A stretch of DNA of 39,607 nucleotides. Source: CAZBUK01 sp964495085 (GTDB lineage Bacteria > Bacteroidota > Ignavibacteria > T3Sed10-11). Both the position numbers and the translations under genes were made by a program. A model generated the notes under the pieces. The model was not told the DNA's origin, did not search any database, and worked only from the letters and a program-made list of their open reading frames with translations. The stretch is from the NCBI GenBank assembly GCA_964495085.1, contig CAZBUK010000030.1, positions 1-39,607 of the forward strand, written 5' to 3'. Position 1 is the first letter of the stretch. The number at the start of each line of letters is the position of its first letter. Shown one piece after another: positions 24,794 through 33,438 of this stretch.

Positions 24794-26842
24794 TTACCTT
24801 TCTTCATCCGAAGAGGTTGCCGGACGGAACCGGATCGCCTGTCCGCCGCCTGCGGCGAGTCGCAGCGGCAGTACCGTCGTGCTGTCTACGAGTTGTTGTT
24901 CGATGATGATATCGTAAGGATGGTCGACCCAATCGGCGTTCAGGCCGTCCCGGTAGATCTCTGCGACGTACTTCCTGCCCGGATCCAGGAAACTCAACGA
25001 CGCCTCGAGCAGCCTGCCGTTCTCATCGGAGATACTCCCCAGATACCACTCCTCGCTGTTCCGGGCTTTTCGAACGATCGTGACATAGTTGCCGATATCC
25101 GCATGCAGCACTCGGGTATCGGACCAATCGGCAGGGACGTCTTTAATAAAGCGGAACACCTCCATTTTCTCCTCGTAATTTTCGGGGAGATCCGCGGCCA
25201 TTTGCAATGGACTGTAGATGACCACATAGAGAGCGAGCTCTTTGGCGAGCGTGGTATTGATACGGTTGTCGGGACGGTATTCTTTGAAATGCAGATTAAC
25301 GATACCGGGCGTATAGTCGAACGGTCCGGAGAGATTGCGTGTAAACGGGATCGTGACAACATGATCGGGCGGATTCCCGTTATCCGCACCCCAGGCATTG
25401 TATTCCTGTCCCCGTGCAACCTCGCGGGACATCAGATTCGGCCAGGTGCGCCGCAAGCCCGTATCCTTGAGACCTTCATGGACGTTGAGCGATATGCGAT
25501 GGCGCGCAGCGAGCTCGACGACTTTTTGATGATGCTCTACCATCAACTGTCCGTGATGCCATTCCCTGGTCTCGTTCCCCTCTTCGTCGTACCATTTGAT
25601 CTCTCTTCCATGTCCGACATAACCCGTCTTCACGGCGCGAACGCCCAGTTCTTCATATAGTGCGAACCCATCCTCCATTTGTTTTTCGTAGTTGATGATA
25701 TTTGCGGAGTTCTCATGATGTCCCATAAGTCTGACCCCCTTCTCCTGTGCGTACCGCGCGACGGAGCGAAGATCGAAATCCGGATATGGCTCGGTAAAGC
25801 TGAAGACGACCCCGTCGGCAGACCAGTCGCCGTCCCAGCCGGTATTCCACCCTTCGACCAGCACATGATCGAATCCGTGCGCTGCGGCGAAATCTATATA
25901 CCGCTTCGCGTTTTCGGTTGTCGCGCCATGCCGGGGTCCGCTCCCCCAGGTCGACTTATCGAGATGCATCTCCCACCAGATGCCGACGTATTTCCCGGGT
26001 CGGATCCATGACGTATTCCCGAGCTTATTCGGTTCGTTCAGATTCAGGATAAGGTAATTCGTTATGAGACCGCCCGGCGTATCGGCCATCTGAATCGTCC
26101 GCCAAGGCGTGACCATCGGGACAGGCGTCCGTACGAGCACGCCGTCGGCCCATGGAAAGAGATTCGCCTTCAGCGTAAAGCCGGAAGTGCGTTCGAGCGC
26201 CATGGTCGAATAATTCATAAGCGCTGCCTCATGGAAACTCAGATATAATCCATCCGCGGTTCGCATGGTGATGTGGGTATGTGCGGTATCGACTTCGCTC
26301 AGCGGCGTCTCACGGTAAAGATATTCGAACCGGTTCCACTGGAATGCACCGATCCACCATGTAGTATGATCGCCGGTCAGCGCAAACTCCGTCAGCTCGT
26401 CGGTTATTTCGACGGAGGCGAGATGCGGTTGTTCCGGCAATTCGTACCTGAATCCTAAACCGTCGTCGTAAACCCTGAATACGACGGACATCTCGCGCCG
26501 GAGCGATCCGGTTTCAACCAGATCGACGCGCATCTCGTTGTAATGATTCCTGATGCGCTCCATCTCCCCCCAGACCTGAGTCCAGGTTTCATCGAATGAT
26601 TCATGCCCGACAGATTTAATCTCGAATCCCCCCGTCAAATCGGGATGGTTCTTCAATCTGAACCCGAGTCTCGATCGCAGGACAACTTCCCTGCCGAACC
26701 GGTGCACGGTATAGTAGGGAATTCCGTCATCGAGCAAAAAGTTAACCCGAATGACATTCCCCGGCGACCGGACTACCGTAGTGGCGGAGACCGCGGGAAG
26801 GATCGTAATTATAAAAAACAAGAGTAGAAGAAACGATTTCAT
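24794..26842 (-). CDS. Secreted glycoside hydrolase family 97 (alpha-glucosidase-like)
   Basis: A 682-aa exported enzyme with a signal peptide (first ~20 residues). An N-terminal beta-sandwich (~25-280) leads into a TIM barrel (~285-560) and a small C-terminal beta-domain, as in GH97. Key barrel motifs are WWEMHLDKSTWG, VLVEGWNTGWDGDW, AVKTGYVG (403-410), LNVHEG with E456, and RGQEYNAW with E480. Retaining GH97 galactosidases have an Asp nucleophile at the barrel-strand position that here reads KTGYVG without Asp, so the SusB-like inverting alpha-glucosidase group is more likely. CGGAG lies 6 nt before the ATG. No SusC, SusD or other sugar genes are nearby, so it is an isolated hydrolase. Confidence 0.93.
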   Translation of the reverse strand: MKSFLLLLFFIITILPAVSATTVVRSPGNVIRVNFLLDDGIPYYTVHRFGREVVLRSRLGFRLKNHPDLTGGFEIKSVGHESFDETWTQVWGEMERIRNHYNEMRVDLVETGSLRREMSVVFRVYDDGLGFRYELPEQPHLASVEITDELTEFALTGDHTTWWIGAFQWNRFEYLYRETPLSEVDTAHTHITMRTADGLYLSFHEAALMNYSTMALERTSGFTLKANLFPWADGVLVRTPVPMVTPWRTIQMADTPGGLITNYLILNLNEPNKLGNTSWIRPGKYVGIWWEMHLDKSTWGSGPRHGATTENAKRYIDFAAAHGFDHVLVEGWNTGWDGDWSADGVVFSFTEPYPDFDLRSVARYAQEKGVRLMGHHENSANIINYEKQMEDGFALYEELGVRAVKTGYVGHGREIKWYDEEGNETREWHHGQLMVEHHQKVVELAARHRISLNVHEGLKDTGLRRTWPNLMSREVARGQEYNAWGADNGNPPDHVVTIPFTRNLSGPFDYTPGIVNLHFKEYRPDNRINTTLAKELALYVVIYSPLQMAADLPENYEEKMEVFRFIKDVPADWSDTRVLHADIGNYVTIVRKARNSEEWYLGSISDENGRLLEASLSFLDPGRKYVAEIYRDGLNADWVDHPYDIIIEQQLVDSTTVLPLRLAAGGGQAIRFRPATSSDEER

Positions 26843-27093
26843 ACATTACTCCGATTGATATGAGCGAGTGATACCGCAGGGGTTCGGATATAGACTGCCG
26901 GGATCCGGGGCAACGCCGGCGCGATGACGGAACAACTCTTTCCGGAAAATACTGATAATTTTCATATGAATAAAGCGGTTCCGGACGAATGCCGCCTGGC
27001 TTCGGACAATTATAAGTATTCCTGCAGTTAGAAGCGAAGCGGATAACGACACCCCGGTAAGACCTGAATTCGCACGGATTTTTTTGGGGGCCG
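26843..27093. other. Non-coding part of the GH97-csp intergenic region
   Basis: This 251-bp part of the 532-bp gap has no supported gene. It should hold the promoter of the GH97 gene on the minus strand, but I see no clear -35/-10 pair. The right side becomes AT-rich with a seven-T run (27069-27075). Confidence 0.4.
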
Positions 27094-27125
27094 CTTGCAA
27101 TTATCGAATTAATGTCGTATACTTG
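27094..27125 (+). promoter_or_regulatory. FCB-type promoter candidate before the structured leader
   Basis: CTTG (27094-27097) lies 20 nt before TATACTTG (27118-27125), close to TTTG-N19/20-TAnnTTTG. Transcription would start near 27130, giving a leader of about 245 nt to the cold shock gene. Confidence 0.45.
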
Positions 27126-27129
27126 TACT

Positions 27130-27298
27130 CACAAATAAACAGTACACCGTTTATGCTTGAACTCTAGTTTGTTGCTCCTGAGGTTTTTCAAAGCTGCTCG
27201 AAGTACGTTTGAGCTCCATTCGAGACCGTCAGGGAAAAGGAAATCGCGTCAAATGGTGAGCTTGGAAGAATGCCATAAACGCGATTTTTTCTTTTTAT
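27130..27298 (+). ncRNA. Structured leader or small RNA upstream of the cold shock gene
   Basis: Three helices are nested. CGTTTATG (27148-27155) pairs with CATAAACG (27274-27281). CCTGA (27177-27181) pairs with TCAGG (27229-27233). CTCGAA (27197-27202) pairs with TTCGAG (27219-27224). The 5' arm of the innermost helix has an alternative partner: GCTCGAA (27196-27202) can instead pair with TTTGAGC (27208-27214). The outermost helix shares 3 nt with a terminator-like hairpin AAATCGCGT (27241-27249)/ACGCGATTT (27279-27287), which is followed by a T-rich tract to 27298. It could be a cold-responsive leader with premature termination or a separate RNA of about 165 nt with an irregular long-hairpin shape, as in 6S RNA. 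No known family is identified. Confidence 0.5.
27241..27298 (+). terminator. Terminator-like hairpin inside the csp leader
   Basis: A 9-bp stem AAATCGCGT/ACGCGATTT with a 29-nt loop followed by TTTTTCTTTTTAT. It lies after the putative promoter and before the csp ribosome binding site. It would end a small RNA or attenuate the csp mRNA. Confidence 0.5.
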
Positions 27299-27322
27299 AG
27301 GGTCAATAAATGGGTTTGTACG

Positions 27323-27345
27323 CTCTGCCCAACGGCAGATTTTTG
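27323..27345 (+). promoter_or_regulatory. Second small hairpin before the csp ribosome binding site
   Basis: TCTGCC-caac-GGCAGA followed by TTTT, 16 nt before AAGGAG (27361-27366), which is itself 8 nt before the ATG at 27375. It may add a second termination or pausing step. Confidence 0.45.
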
Positions 27346-27374
27346 AAAACCTCTTTATCAAAGGAGATCGTTCC

Positions 27375-27575
27375 ATGGAAAAGGGAACAGTCAAGTGGTT
27401 CAACAGCGCCAAAGGTTTCGGATTCATCAAACGCAATTCGGGTGAGGACGTGTTCGTCCACTACCGCTCGATCTCGGGCGACGGCTATAAAAATTTAGCC
27501 GATAACGACACGGTCGAATTCGATGTCGAACAGGGCCAGAAAGGCCTGCAGGCAGTCAACGTCCGCAAAGTCTAA
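27375..27575 (+). CDS. Cold shock domain protein (CspA family)
   Basis: A 66-aa single cold shock domain, a small OB-fold that binds single-stranded RNA and DNA and melts RNA structure. The first strand MEKGTVKWFNSAKGFGFIK carries RNP1 (KGFGFI) and DVFVHYRSI carries RNP2 (VFVHY). The surface aromatics F and W and the C-terminal QGQKGLQAVNV are standard. Length is normal. The ribosome binding site AAGGAG is 8 nt upstream. The unusual aspect is the long, structured region before it. A strong terminator follows, so it is a single-gene unit. Confidence 0.97.
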   Translation: MEKGTVKWFNSAKGFGFIKRNSGEDVFVHYRSISGDGYKNLADNDTVEFDVEQGQKGLQAVNVRKV

Positions 27576-27597
27576 ACACCTAACGGCCGTTCTTTTT

Positions 27598-27640
27598 GAG
27601 TCCCGCAATCCGGATTACCGGACTGCGGGACTTTTTTTTT
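27598..27640 (+). terminator. Terminator after the cold shock gene
   Basis: A GC-rich stem AGTCCCGCA.../...TGCGGGACT extended by inner CCGG pairing, followed by nine T (27632-27640). Confidence 0.9.
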
Positions 27641-27845
27641 CCGGGAATCCAGGAACCCGGCTCCGTTGCGCAGCTATTCCGGGACTTCCGATACCACTCT
27701 CAATCCGCTCAAGCTTATTCCTCATCATTTTACGCGTATATATATACCATTGCTCGAATAACCGGATTTTTTGAGTGAGGATAAACATCATTATCCGGCA
27801 CAACCGCGTTCCTCGCGCTACCAGATTATACAGTCCAGACAAACG

Positions 27846-30479
27846 ATGACTTCACTGCAAGGTAAAAATCTATTGCACTACCGGATTCTCGAGGAGATAG
27901 GCCGGGGTGGAATGGGCATAGTATATAAAGCCCGCGATACGAAACTCGAACGGACGGTCGCCGTCAAAATACTTCCGCCGGAATTTATAACGGACGAACG
28001 GGACCGGAGCCGCTTCTTGCGGGAGGCGCATACGGCGGCGAATCTGAATCACCCGCATATCTGCGTTATCCATGACGTCGCGGAGGATAACAACATTCTT
28101 TTTATCGTGATGGAGTATATTCAGGGGAGAACGCTCGGACAACTCCTCAGCGACGGTACTGATGTCCACGGTAAAAAGCCGGGGATGCAGCCCGAACAGG
28201 CTCTCTCGATCGCTATACAGATCGCGGATGCGCTCGCACACGCCCACGAACATGATATCGTACACAGGGATTTGAAACCGGACAATATCATGATCGGCTA
28301 CGATTACCGGGTAAAGGTAATGGATTTCGGATTGGCGAAAACGATGGGTTCGCTGAAACTGACGCGGCCCATGAAGACACTCGGAACGCTCGGTTACATG
28401 TCTCCCGAACAGTTGCAGGGCGAGGAGCTCGACGGCAGGTCGGATCTCTTCTCCTTAGGGGTCATACTGTATGAGATGCTCACCTCACGCCTCCCTCTCG
28501 AAGGCGACAGCGAGGGAACGCTCATTTATGCAAAACTTCACCGGGAACCCGAACCGCTGCCGGAACATATATCAGCGGCACATCCCGGTCTCCAGAGCCT
28601 GCTTTACCGGGCATTGGAGAAAGATCCGAAGCGCCGGTATACCGACGCGCAGGAAATGCTGGCCGAGCTGCAGCGGTGCAGCCACCGGATTTCCGCAATG
28701 CCGATGGGAGGTATCTCTCTCAAGGAGATGCCCGTTGCAAAGAGTCGCAAACGGCAACGCCTACCCCATCCGGTAAAAGACGATCGATCATCTCAGTTTT
28801 ACGGGAGCATCCGCAGATTCATCCGTTCTCCGTTATTCCTGATCCCCGGCATTCTGCTGCTCCTGCTCCCCGCGATCTATCTTCTCCTCCGGACATCGAA
28901 GAGCCCGGACACGGCAGCCCCGACGGTCGCCCGCACCTCGGTGGCAGTTCTACCTTTCGACAATCTGAGCTCCGAACCGGATAATGAATATTTCAGCGAC
29001 GGGATTACCGAGGACATCATTACGCACCTTTCAAAGATCGGTTCGCTCCGCGTTACATCCCGCACCTCGGTGATGCAGTATAAGAACAGCTCTAAAAACA
29101 TTCGGGAGATCGGAAGGGAACTCGGTGCGGAAACAATTCTGGAGGGAAGCGTCAGGAGGATCGGCGACCGGATCCGTGTGGTTGGTCAGTTGATCGATGC
29201 CCGGACGGACGAACACATATGGGCCGAGACGTACGACCGTGACGTCACGGATATCTTCGTCCTGCAATCGGAGATCGCCCACAACATCGCGCAGGCGCTG
29301 AAGGCAACCCTCTCGCCCAGAGAGGAGCGGCTTCTGACCCAAGTCCCGACTGAAAATTTCGACGCCTATCAGCTCTATCTCAGGGGAAGGGAATACTCAT
29401 ACCGTTATACCTACGAGGACAATGAGACGGCGATCGCGTATTATAACCGCGCACTCGAACTGGATTCATCGTACGCACTCGCCTACGCAGGACTCGCCGA
29501 TGCGTACAATCAGCGGCACTTTAAATATTTTTATCCGGCCGAAGTAATCGACTCGTCGATCGCGTTCAGCATGCAGGCGTTGTCAATCAACCCGGACCTC
29601 GCCGAGGCGTATAAATCGCTCGCGCAGGCGAACGACGCATCCGCAAATTACACGCAGTCGCTCGCGTACTACGCGAAAGCGATGGAATTGAACCCGAACT
29701 ACTGGCCGGCTATCATCGGATACAGCCAGGTCAACTTCACACTCGGCAAACTCGACGAAGCGTTGATCGCGGCGCATAAGTCGGTCGCCCTTGCGCCGAA
29801 CATGCTCTTCGGCTCACTGACGATCGCCTGGATCTATCAGCGGCTCGAGTGCGATTCCCTCGCTCTACAATGGTACGAACGAGCTCTGAATCTGGAGCCG
29901 GAGAATCAGTACGTCCTTTCTCTTTTAAGCACCCATCTCATGTATATGGACGACTATGAACGGGCGAAGGAGTACTATACCCTTGCACTCTCGATCAATT
30001 CTCAATGGTATCTCGGTTATTTTATTGCCGGACAGGTGGAATTGATGGCAGGGAATTTCGGTAATGCGCTCGAGCTCTACGCCGCCATGGTGGAATCATC
30101 GGGCGCGAATCCGGAGTATTACGTCGGCTACGTGCTTCGTGAAACCGGATCCGTTGAGGAGGGGAACCGTATTCTTTCGGATCAGATCGATCTCTATGTA
30201 GATTACCTCGCGACGACTCCCGATGAAGACAATACCAACGAATTCTCGCTTGCGGGGATGTATGCGGCGACGGGCGAGACCGAGAAGGCGTTTCACTGGC
30301 TTCGGATCGCCATCGATAAAGGCTGGACCGATTACCGGCGGCTCGACCTCGAACCCTACTTCGACACGTATGCGTCGGATCCCGAGTACATCTCGCTCGT
30401 CGAGGAAATACGCGCCAACGTTCGCGGCATGCGGGAGTCGATACGCCTCTCCCATCCCGGGCTCGTCTGCGGAGAGTAG
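27846..30479 (+). CDS. Membrane Ser/Thr protein kinase with TolB-like and TPR domains
   Basis: An 877-aa protein in four parts. Residues ~11-275 are a Hanks-type kinase domain with GRGGMGIVYKA, K41 in VAVKIL, HRDLKPDN (catalytic D142), DFG at 160-162 and GTLGYMSPEQ. A transmembrane helix lies near residue 330-348 (FLIPGILLLLLPAIYLLL). Outside the membrane a TolB-like/adenylate-cyclase-associated segment follows (VAVLPFDNLSSEPDNEYFSDGITEDI). The last ~350 residues are TPRs. Family members phosphorylate partner proteins in response to envelope or other signals; the target is unknown. The ATG at 27846 is chosen because MTSLQGKNLLHYRI fits kinase starts; an upstream TTG at 27771 would add 25 unlikely residues. 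Confidence 0.93.
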   Translation: MTSLQGKNLLHYRILEEIGRGGMGIVYKARDTKLERTVAVKILPPEFITDERDRSRFLREAHTAANLNHPHICVIHDVAEDNNILFIVMEYIQGRTLGQLLSDGTDVHGKKPGMQPEQALSIAIQIADALAHAHEHDIVHRDLKPDNIMIGYDYRVKVMDFGLAKTMGSLKLTRPMKTLGTLGYMSPEQLQGEELDGRSDLFSLGVILYEMLTSRLPLEGDSEGTLIYAKLHREPEPLPEHISAAHPGLQSLLYRALEKDPKRRYTDAQEMLAELQRCSHRISAMPMGGISLKEMPVAKSRKRQRLPHPVKDDRSSQFYGSIRRFIRSPLFLIPGILLLLLPAIYLLLRTSKSPDTAAPTVARTSVAVLPFDNLSSEPDNEYFSDGITEDIITHLSKIGSLRVTSRTSVMQYKNSSKNIREIGRELGAETILEGSVRRIGDRIRVVGQLIDARTDEHIWAETYDRDVTDIFVLQSEIAHNIAQALKATLSPREERLLTQVPTENFDAYQLYLRGREYSYRYTYEDNETAIAYYNRALELDSSYALAYAGLADAYNQRHFKYFYPAEVIDSSIAFSMQALSINPDLAEAYKSLAQANDASANYTQSLAYYAKAMELNPNYWPAIIGYSQVNFTLGKLDEALIAAHKSVALAPNMLFGSLTIAWIYQRLECDSLALQWYERALNLEPENQYVLSLLSTHLMYMDDYERAKEYYTLALSINSQWYLGYFIAGQVELMAGNFGNALELYAAMVESSGANPEYYVGYVLRETGSVEEGNRILSDQIDLYVDYLATTPDEDNTNEFSLAGMYAATGETEKAFHWLRIAIDKGWTDYRRLDLEPYFDTYASDPEYISLVEEIRANVRGMRESIRLSHPGLVCGE

Positions 30480-30498
30480 CCTGCGGCCACTTTTCGTG

Positions 30499-32076
30499 TT
30501 AATCTTTTCGAACCAGTCCGCTGAACCCGAGAATTGCAAGACTTGTTAAAACCCATCCGACGACAATATGCACCCGAAGGTACCAGACCAAAAATACTCC
30601 CCAGCCACCTCTGTTCGCATTCGGAAGCCAGAAGGATTCCTGGTGGAGATCGACGATCGGCAGAAATGAATCGAGCGAATACATGAACGCATTGAAGACC
30701 GGATACGGCTCGGGTATTTCGCGATCGAGCAGATAGGCGGGATCCATGAACACCCGTTCCTTGACCGGCGCCATGACATCATTCGAATAACCGGCCCCGA
30801 AAAGCACTGTTCCGAGGATGAGAAAAAGGACAATGAAGATCAGTACCCGCTGCGGTTTGTAGCCGAAACCGAGCGTCACTCCCAGGAGACGATTCCAGGC
30901 AGCGCTCCATGCGCTGAGATTCCCGAGCTCGATTCGGGACCTTTGTTTTTCGATCAGGATTGTCCGCGCTTCATCCTCGTGACCTTCTCTTCTCAATACC
31001 GCGGCGAGCTGCTCGAACGGCTGCGGTCTGAATGAGTTATCGGGCTGCCTGCGAAGCCAGTCGCTCCTCGAAGAGGCGTCGTGCGGAGAGACGTCGGCGA
31101 TGCTTTTATACTCGAAGCCGTCGAGCAGGAGGCCTCCCGGCGCGGGCCACCCGGCCGAATCATCGCAGAGTTGTCCCACGTAGGCATGTGACAGATCGAT
31201 TTCGGTCTCGGGTGTGATCGAGAGATCTCTCCAGAAAAAAGCCTCTTCCACGCGCAAGTTCTGCGCAAAAAGTCCGCTTCGCCCGCCCGTTAAGAATATG
31301 CTCCCCTCGAAACTCAGCTGACCCTTGATGCGGGCGCCCGGGAACCTGATCATTCCATCAGTCGAAAATTTATCCCGGAAATAGACGCTGCCGTCGATAA
31401 CGGTCCTGTCGCCGCTCAGCGCGTCGTGATCCTTGTTCAGAATTCGTGCGCCGCTGCACGAGAGGTTGCCGCCGATCTGCGCATCGATCAGTTGTACCTC
31501 TCCTCTCGCGCCGAATCCCTGATCGAGATAGACGCTTCCGCCTACCGTCATACGGTTGCCGTTGAATGCCTTCGCGCCGTTTCCGTCGAAGGATCCGCCG
31601 GTGCATACCAGATTTCCGCTGATATCGGAAGCCGTAAGTTTCGTTTCTCCGCGAACGGTGAAACCGTTAGACAGAAACAGGTCGCCCTTGATCCGTGCCG
31701 CCTGTGCAGAGAAACCGTCCGCCCTTCCTCCGCTGAACGTGAGCGAGCGAAGTTCCGCATAGTTCAGGGATATCGTTCCCTCGAACGAACACTGTCTGAA
31801 GTCGACTGGGAATCCGACCGCACAGTAGTCCAGGTCGAGACCGCCCGTAATGCGTGCGCGTTCAAGTTCGAGACCCCGGCGGCCGATGGCCGATGCGATT
31901 CTTCCGTCCGTACAAATCCAGCGGAGCAGATCCGAACGAACGACGATATCTCCGCTCTCCACCGTCGCATATCCCATCGCGCGTCCGTCTAAACATTTTT
32001 CGAGCAGTTCAACTTCGCGCCGGCTCAAACCGGGAAAAAATTTCTCCGCCTCCGTAACGAGAGATTGCAGATCCAT
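30499..32076 (-). CDS. Membrane protein with a right-handed beta-helix-like repeat domain
   Basis: A 525-aa protein. After a short helical start, residues ~90-300 contain repeated turns of about 20 residues with patterns such as FRQCSFEGTISLNYAELRSLTF, ARIKGDLFLS and AQIGGNLSCSGARI. They suggest a right-handed helix related to pentapeptide repeats, in which each turn ends in GxL. Residues ~410-525 have two hydrophobic spans (VLIFIVLFLILGTVLFGAGY and VHIVVGWVLTSLAILGFSGL) separated by a conserved-looking YSLDSFLPIVDLHQESFW segment. Similar proteins in actinobacteria and cyanobacteria are annotated as membrane-associated oxidoreductases without proof. GGAG lies 5 nt before the ATG. It is convergent with the kinase gene, 19 bp apart. 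Confidence 0.75.
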   Translation of the reverse strand: MDLQSLVTEAEKFFPGLSRREVELLEKCLDGRAMGYATVESGDIVVRSDLLRWICTDGRIASAIGRRGLELERARITGGLDLDYCAVGFPVDFRQCSFEGTISLNYAELRSLTFSGGRADGFSAQAARIKGDLFLSNGFTVRGETKLTASDISGNLVCTGGSFDGNGAKAFNGNRMTVGGSVYLDQGFGARGEVQLIDAQIGGNLSCSGARILNKDHDALSGDRTVIDGSVYFRDKFSTDGMIRFPGARIKGQLSFEGSIFLTGGRSGLFAQNLRVEEAFFWRDLSITPETEIDLSHAYVGQLCDDSAGWPAPGGLLLDGFEYKSIADVSPHDASSRSDWLRRQPDNSFRPQPFEQLAAVLRREGHEDEARTILIEKQRSRIELGNLSAWSAAWNRLLGVTLGFGYKPQRVLIFIVLFLILGTVLFGAGYSNDVMAPVKERVFMDPAYLLDREIPEPYPVFNAFMYSLDSFLPIVDLHQESFWLPNANRGGWGVFLVWYLRVHIVVGWVLTSLAILGFSGLVRKD

Positions 32077-32173
32077 AAGGCTCCGCCGAAAGGTTGTTCT
32101 TTAAATAGCAGGATCGGGAAATAATTGAATGTATTTTCGAGAGATCGAATTGAACATCATTACCACGGGGGAT

Positions 32174-32202
32174 ATAATAATTAGTTCTCAGTGAAAATCC
32201 AA
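32174..32202 (-). promoter_or_regulatory. Sigma-70-type promoter of the beta-helix membrane protein
   Basis: On the minus strand, TTGGAT (32197-32202), a 17-nt spacer and TATTAT (32174-32179). The transcript would start near 32167, giving a leader of about 90 nt. Confidence 0.6.
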
Positions 32203-32252
32203 GAGATACCCCTCGACTCAGCGACCAATGACAGCGTTTTTTTCAGTGAGCA

Positions 32253-33401
32253 CTAGTTACCATCCGGAGTTTCGTAGCGGATACTTTCTACGGAATTCCT
32301 GCTGTACGAGCGCAATGCCGCGTCGAATATGCGATGGCTTGCTACCGCCTCTTCCGGCGTGACGCATCCCAGTCTGCCGTTCAGAAAGCCATGCCGCTCC
32401 GCAAAATAGGAAGCAAGCATCTGCTGGATAATATCAGGGAAGCCCGCCTCAAAGATCGAACCGGTGATCGCCTTGAACGGCATCTCGAAACCGACGTCCG
32501 TCTTCTGCCACCACTGGTCGGAATCCCTCCGATAGGTCCACACCGTTTTTGGAGTCTTGGTTGAGAACCTGATCGAACTCTCGGTGCCGGTAATCTCAAT
32601 GTACCAAGTGTTCGTCTCGCCGGGAGCGATGCGCTTCATCTCCAGGGTCATCGGAACATCCGCATTATCGATAGAAACGCGTGTGAACAGGGTGGCATTA
32701 TCCCAGGTATCGCATGGAACCATATTTCCGTCCGCATCCGGCCGTTCGCTTATGATATTCTGCAGGATGGCGGTCAGTGAGTGGGGACGCCAGCCGAATC
32801 TTAGCGGAAGATGCAGCACGTGCATCCCGAGATCGGCCATCACCCCGCTCTCCCCGCATATCTCCGCGCGCCGTTTCCAGTTGATTTTTTTCCCGGGATC
32901 GATATCGCTCGCATGCAGAAATCCGGCGCGGATTTCGATTATGCGTCCGGGCAGCTTATCGTGAATCGCCTTGAAAACCCGCTGCGCCCCGGGAAAGAAC
33001 GGAAACTCGGAGCTGCAGCGGACGAATCTGCCGCTCTCACGGATAGCATCGAGTAAACGAATCGAACTGCCGAGATCTATCCCGAACGGTTTTTCAGCCA
33101 GGAGATCCTTCCCCGCGCGGACAACGTCCAGATATATCTGCTCATGATACAGATGGGGAACGGCTACGTATACCACATCGACATACGGATTCGAAAGCAG
33201 CTCTTTATGGTCGGTGGTAAACTGAACGACACCGGGGACGCGGCGGAACCAAGCGAGCTGCTTTTCGTCGATATCGCATACCGCGGTCAATTCCGGCTTC
33301 ACCGGATACGCTTCCAATGCAAACCATCTTCCCAGGGAGCTTGCGAATTCCTTCCCCATCAGTCCTGCACCGATGATACCCAATGAGACCCGTTGTTCCA
33401 T
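32253..33401 (-). CDS. Gfo/Idh/MocA family oxidoreductase
   Basis: A 382-aa NAD(P)-dependent dehydrogenase acting on sugars, inositols or their derivatives. The N-terminal Rossmann fold has GAGLMG at 11-16 and the family lysine in EKPFG (K104). The C-terminal alpha/beta domain contains the DLGMHVLH motif, whose His supports catalysis. The substrate is not predictable. It starts 37 bp after the DhnA-like aldolase on the same strand, with an AGGAAAGGA stretch before the ATG, so the two probably form an operon acting on one carbohydrate. No transporter, kinase or regulator is next to them. Confidence 0.93.
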   Translation of the reverse strand: MEQRVSLGIIGAGLMGKEFASSLGRWFALEAYPVKPELTAVCDIDEKQLAWFRRVPGVVQFTTDHKELLSNPYVDVVYVAVPHLYHEQIYLDVVRAGKDLLAEKPFGIDLGSSIRLLDAIRESGRFVRCSSEFPFFPGAQRVFKAIHDKLPGRIIEIRAGFLHASDIDPGKKINWKRRAEICGESGVMADLGMHVLHLPLRFGWRPHSLTAILQNIISERPDADGNMVPCDTWDNATLFTRVSIDNADVPMTLEMKRIAPGETNTWYIEITGTESSIRFSTKTPKTVWTYRRDSDQWWQKTDVGFEMPFKAITGSIFEAGFPDIIQQMLASYFAERHGFLNGRLGCVTPEEAVASHRIFDAALRSYSRNSVESIRYETPDGN

Positions 33402-33438
33402 AGAGATCCTTTCCTGTTCCTTAATCCGGTGTATCGAT

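Noticed and set aside
24794..26842. A polysaccharide-utilisation locus around the GH97 gene
   Set aside because: No SusC, SusD, transporter, regulator or second glycosidase occurs within several kilobases.
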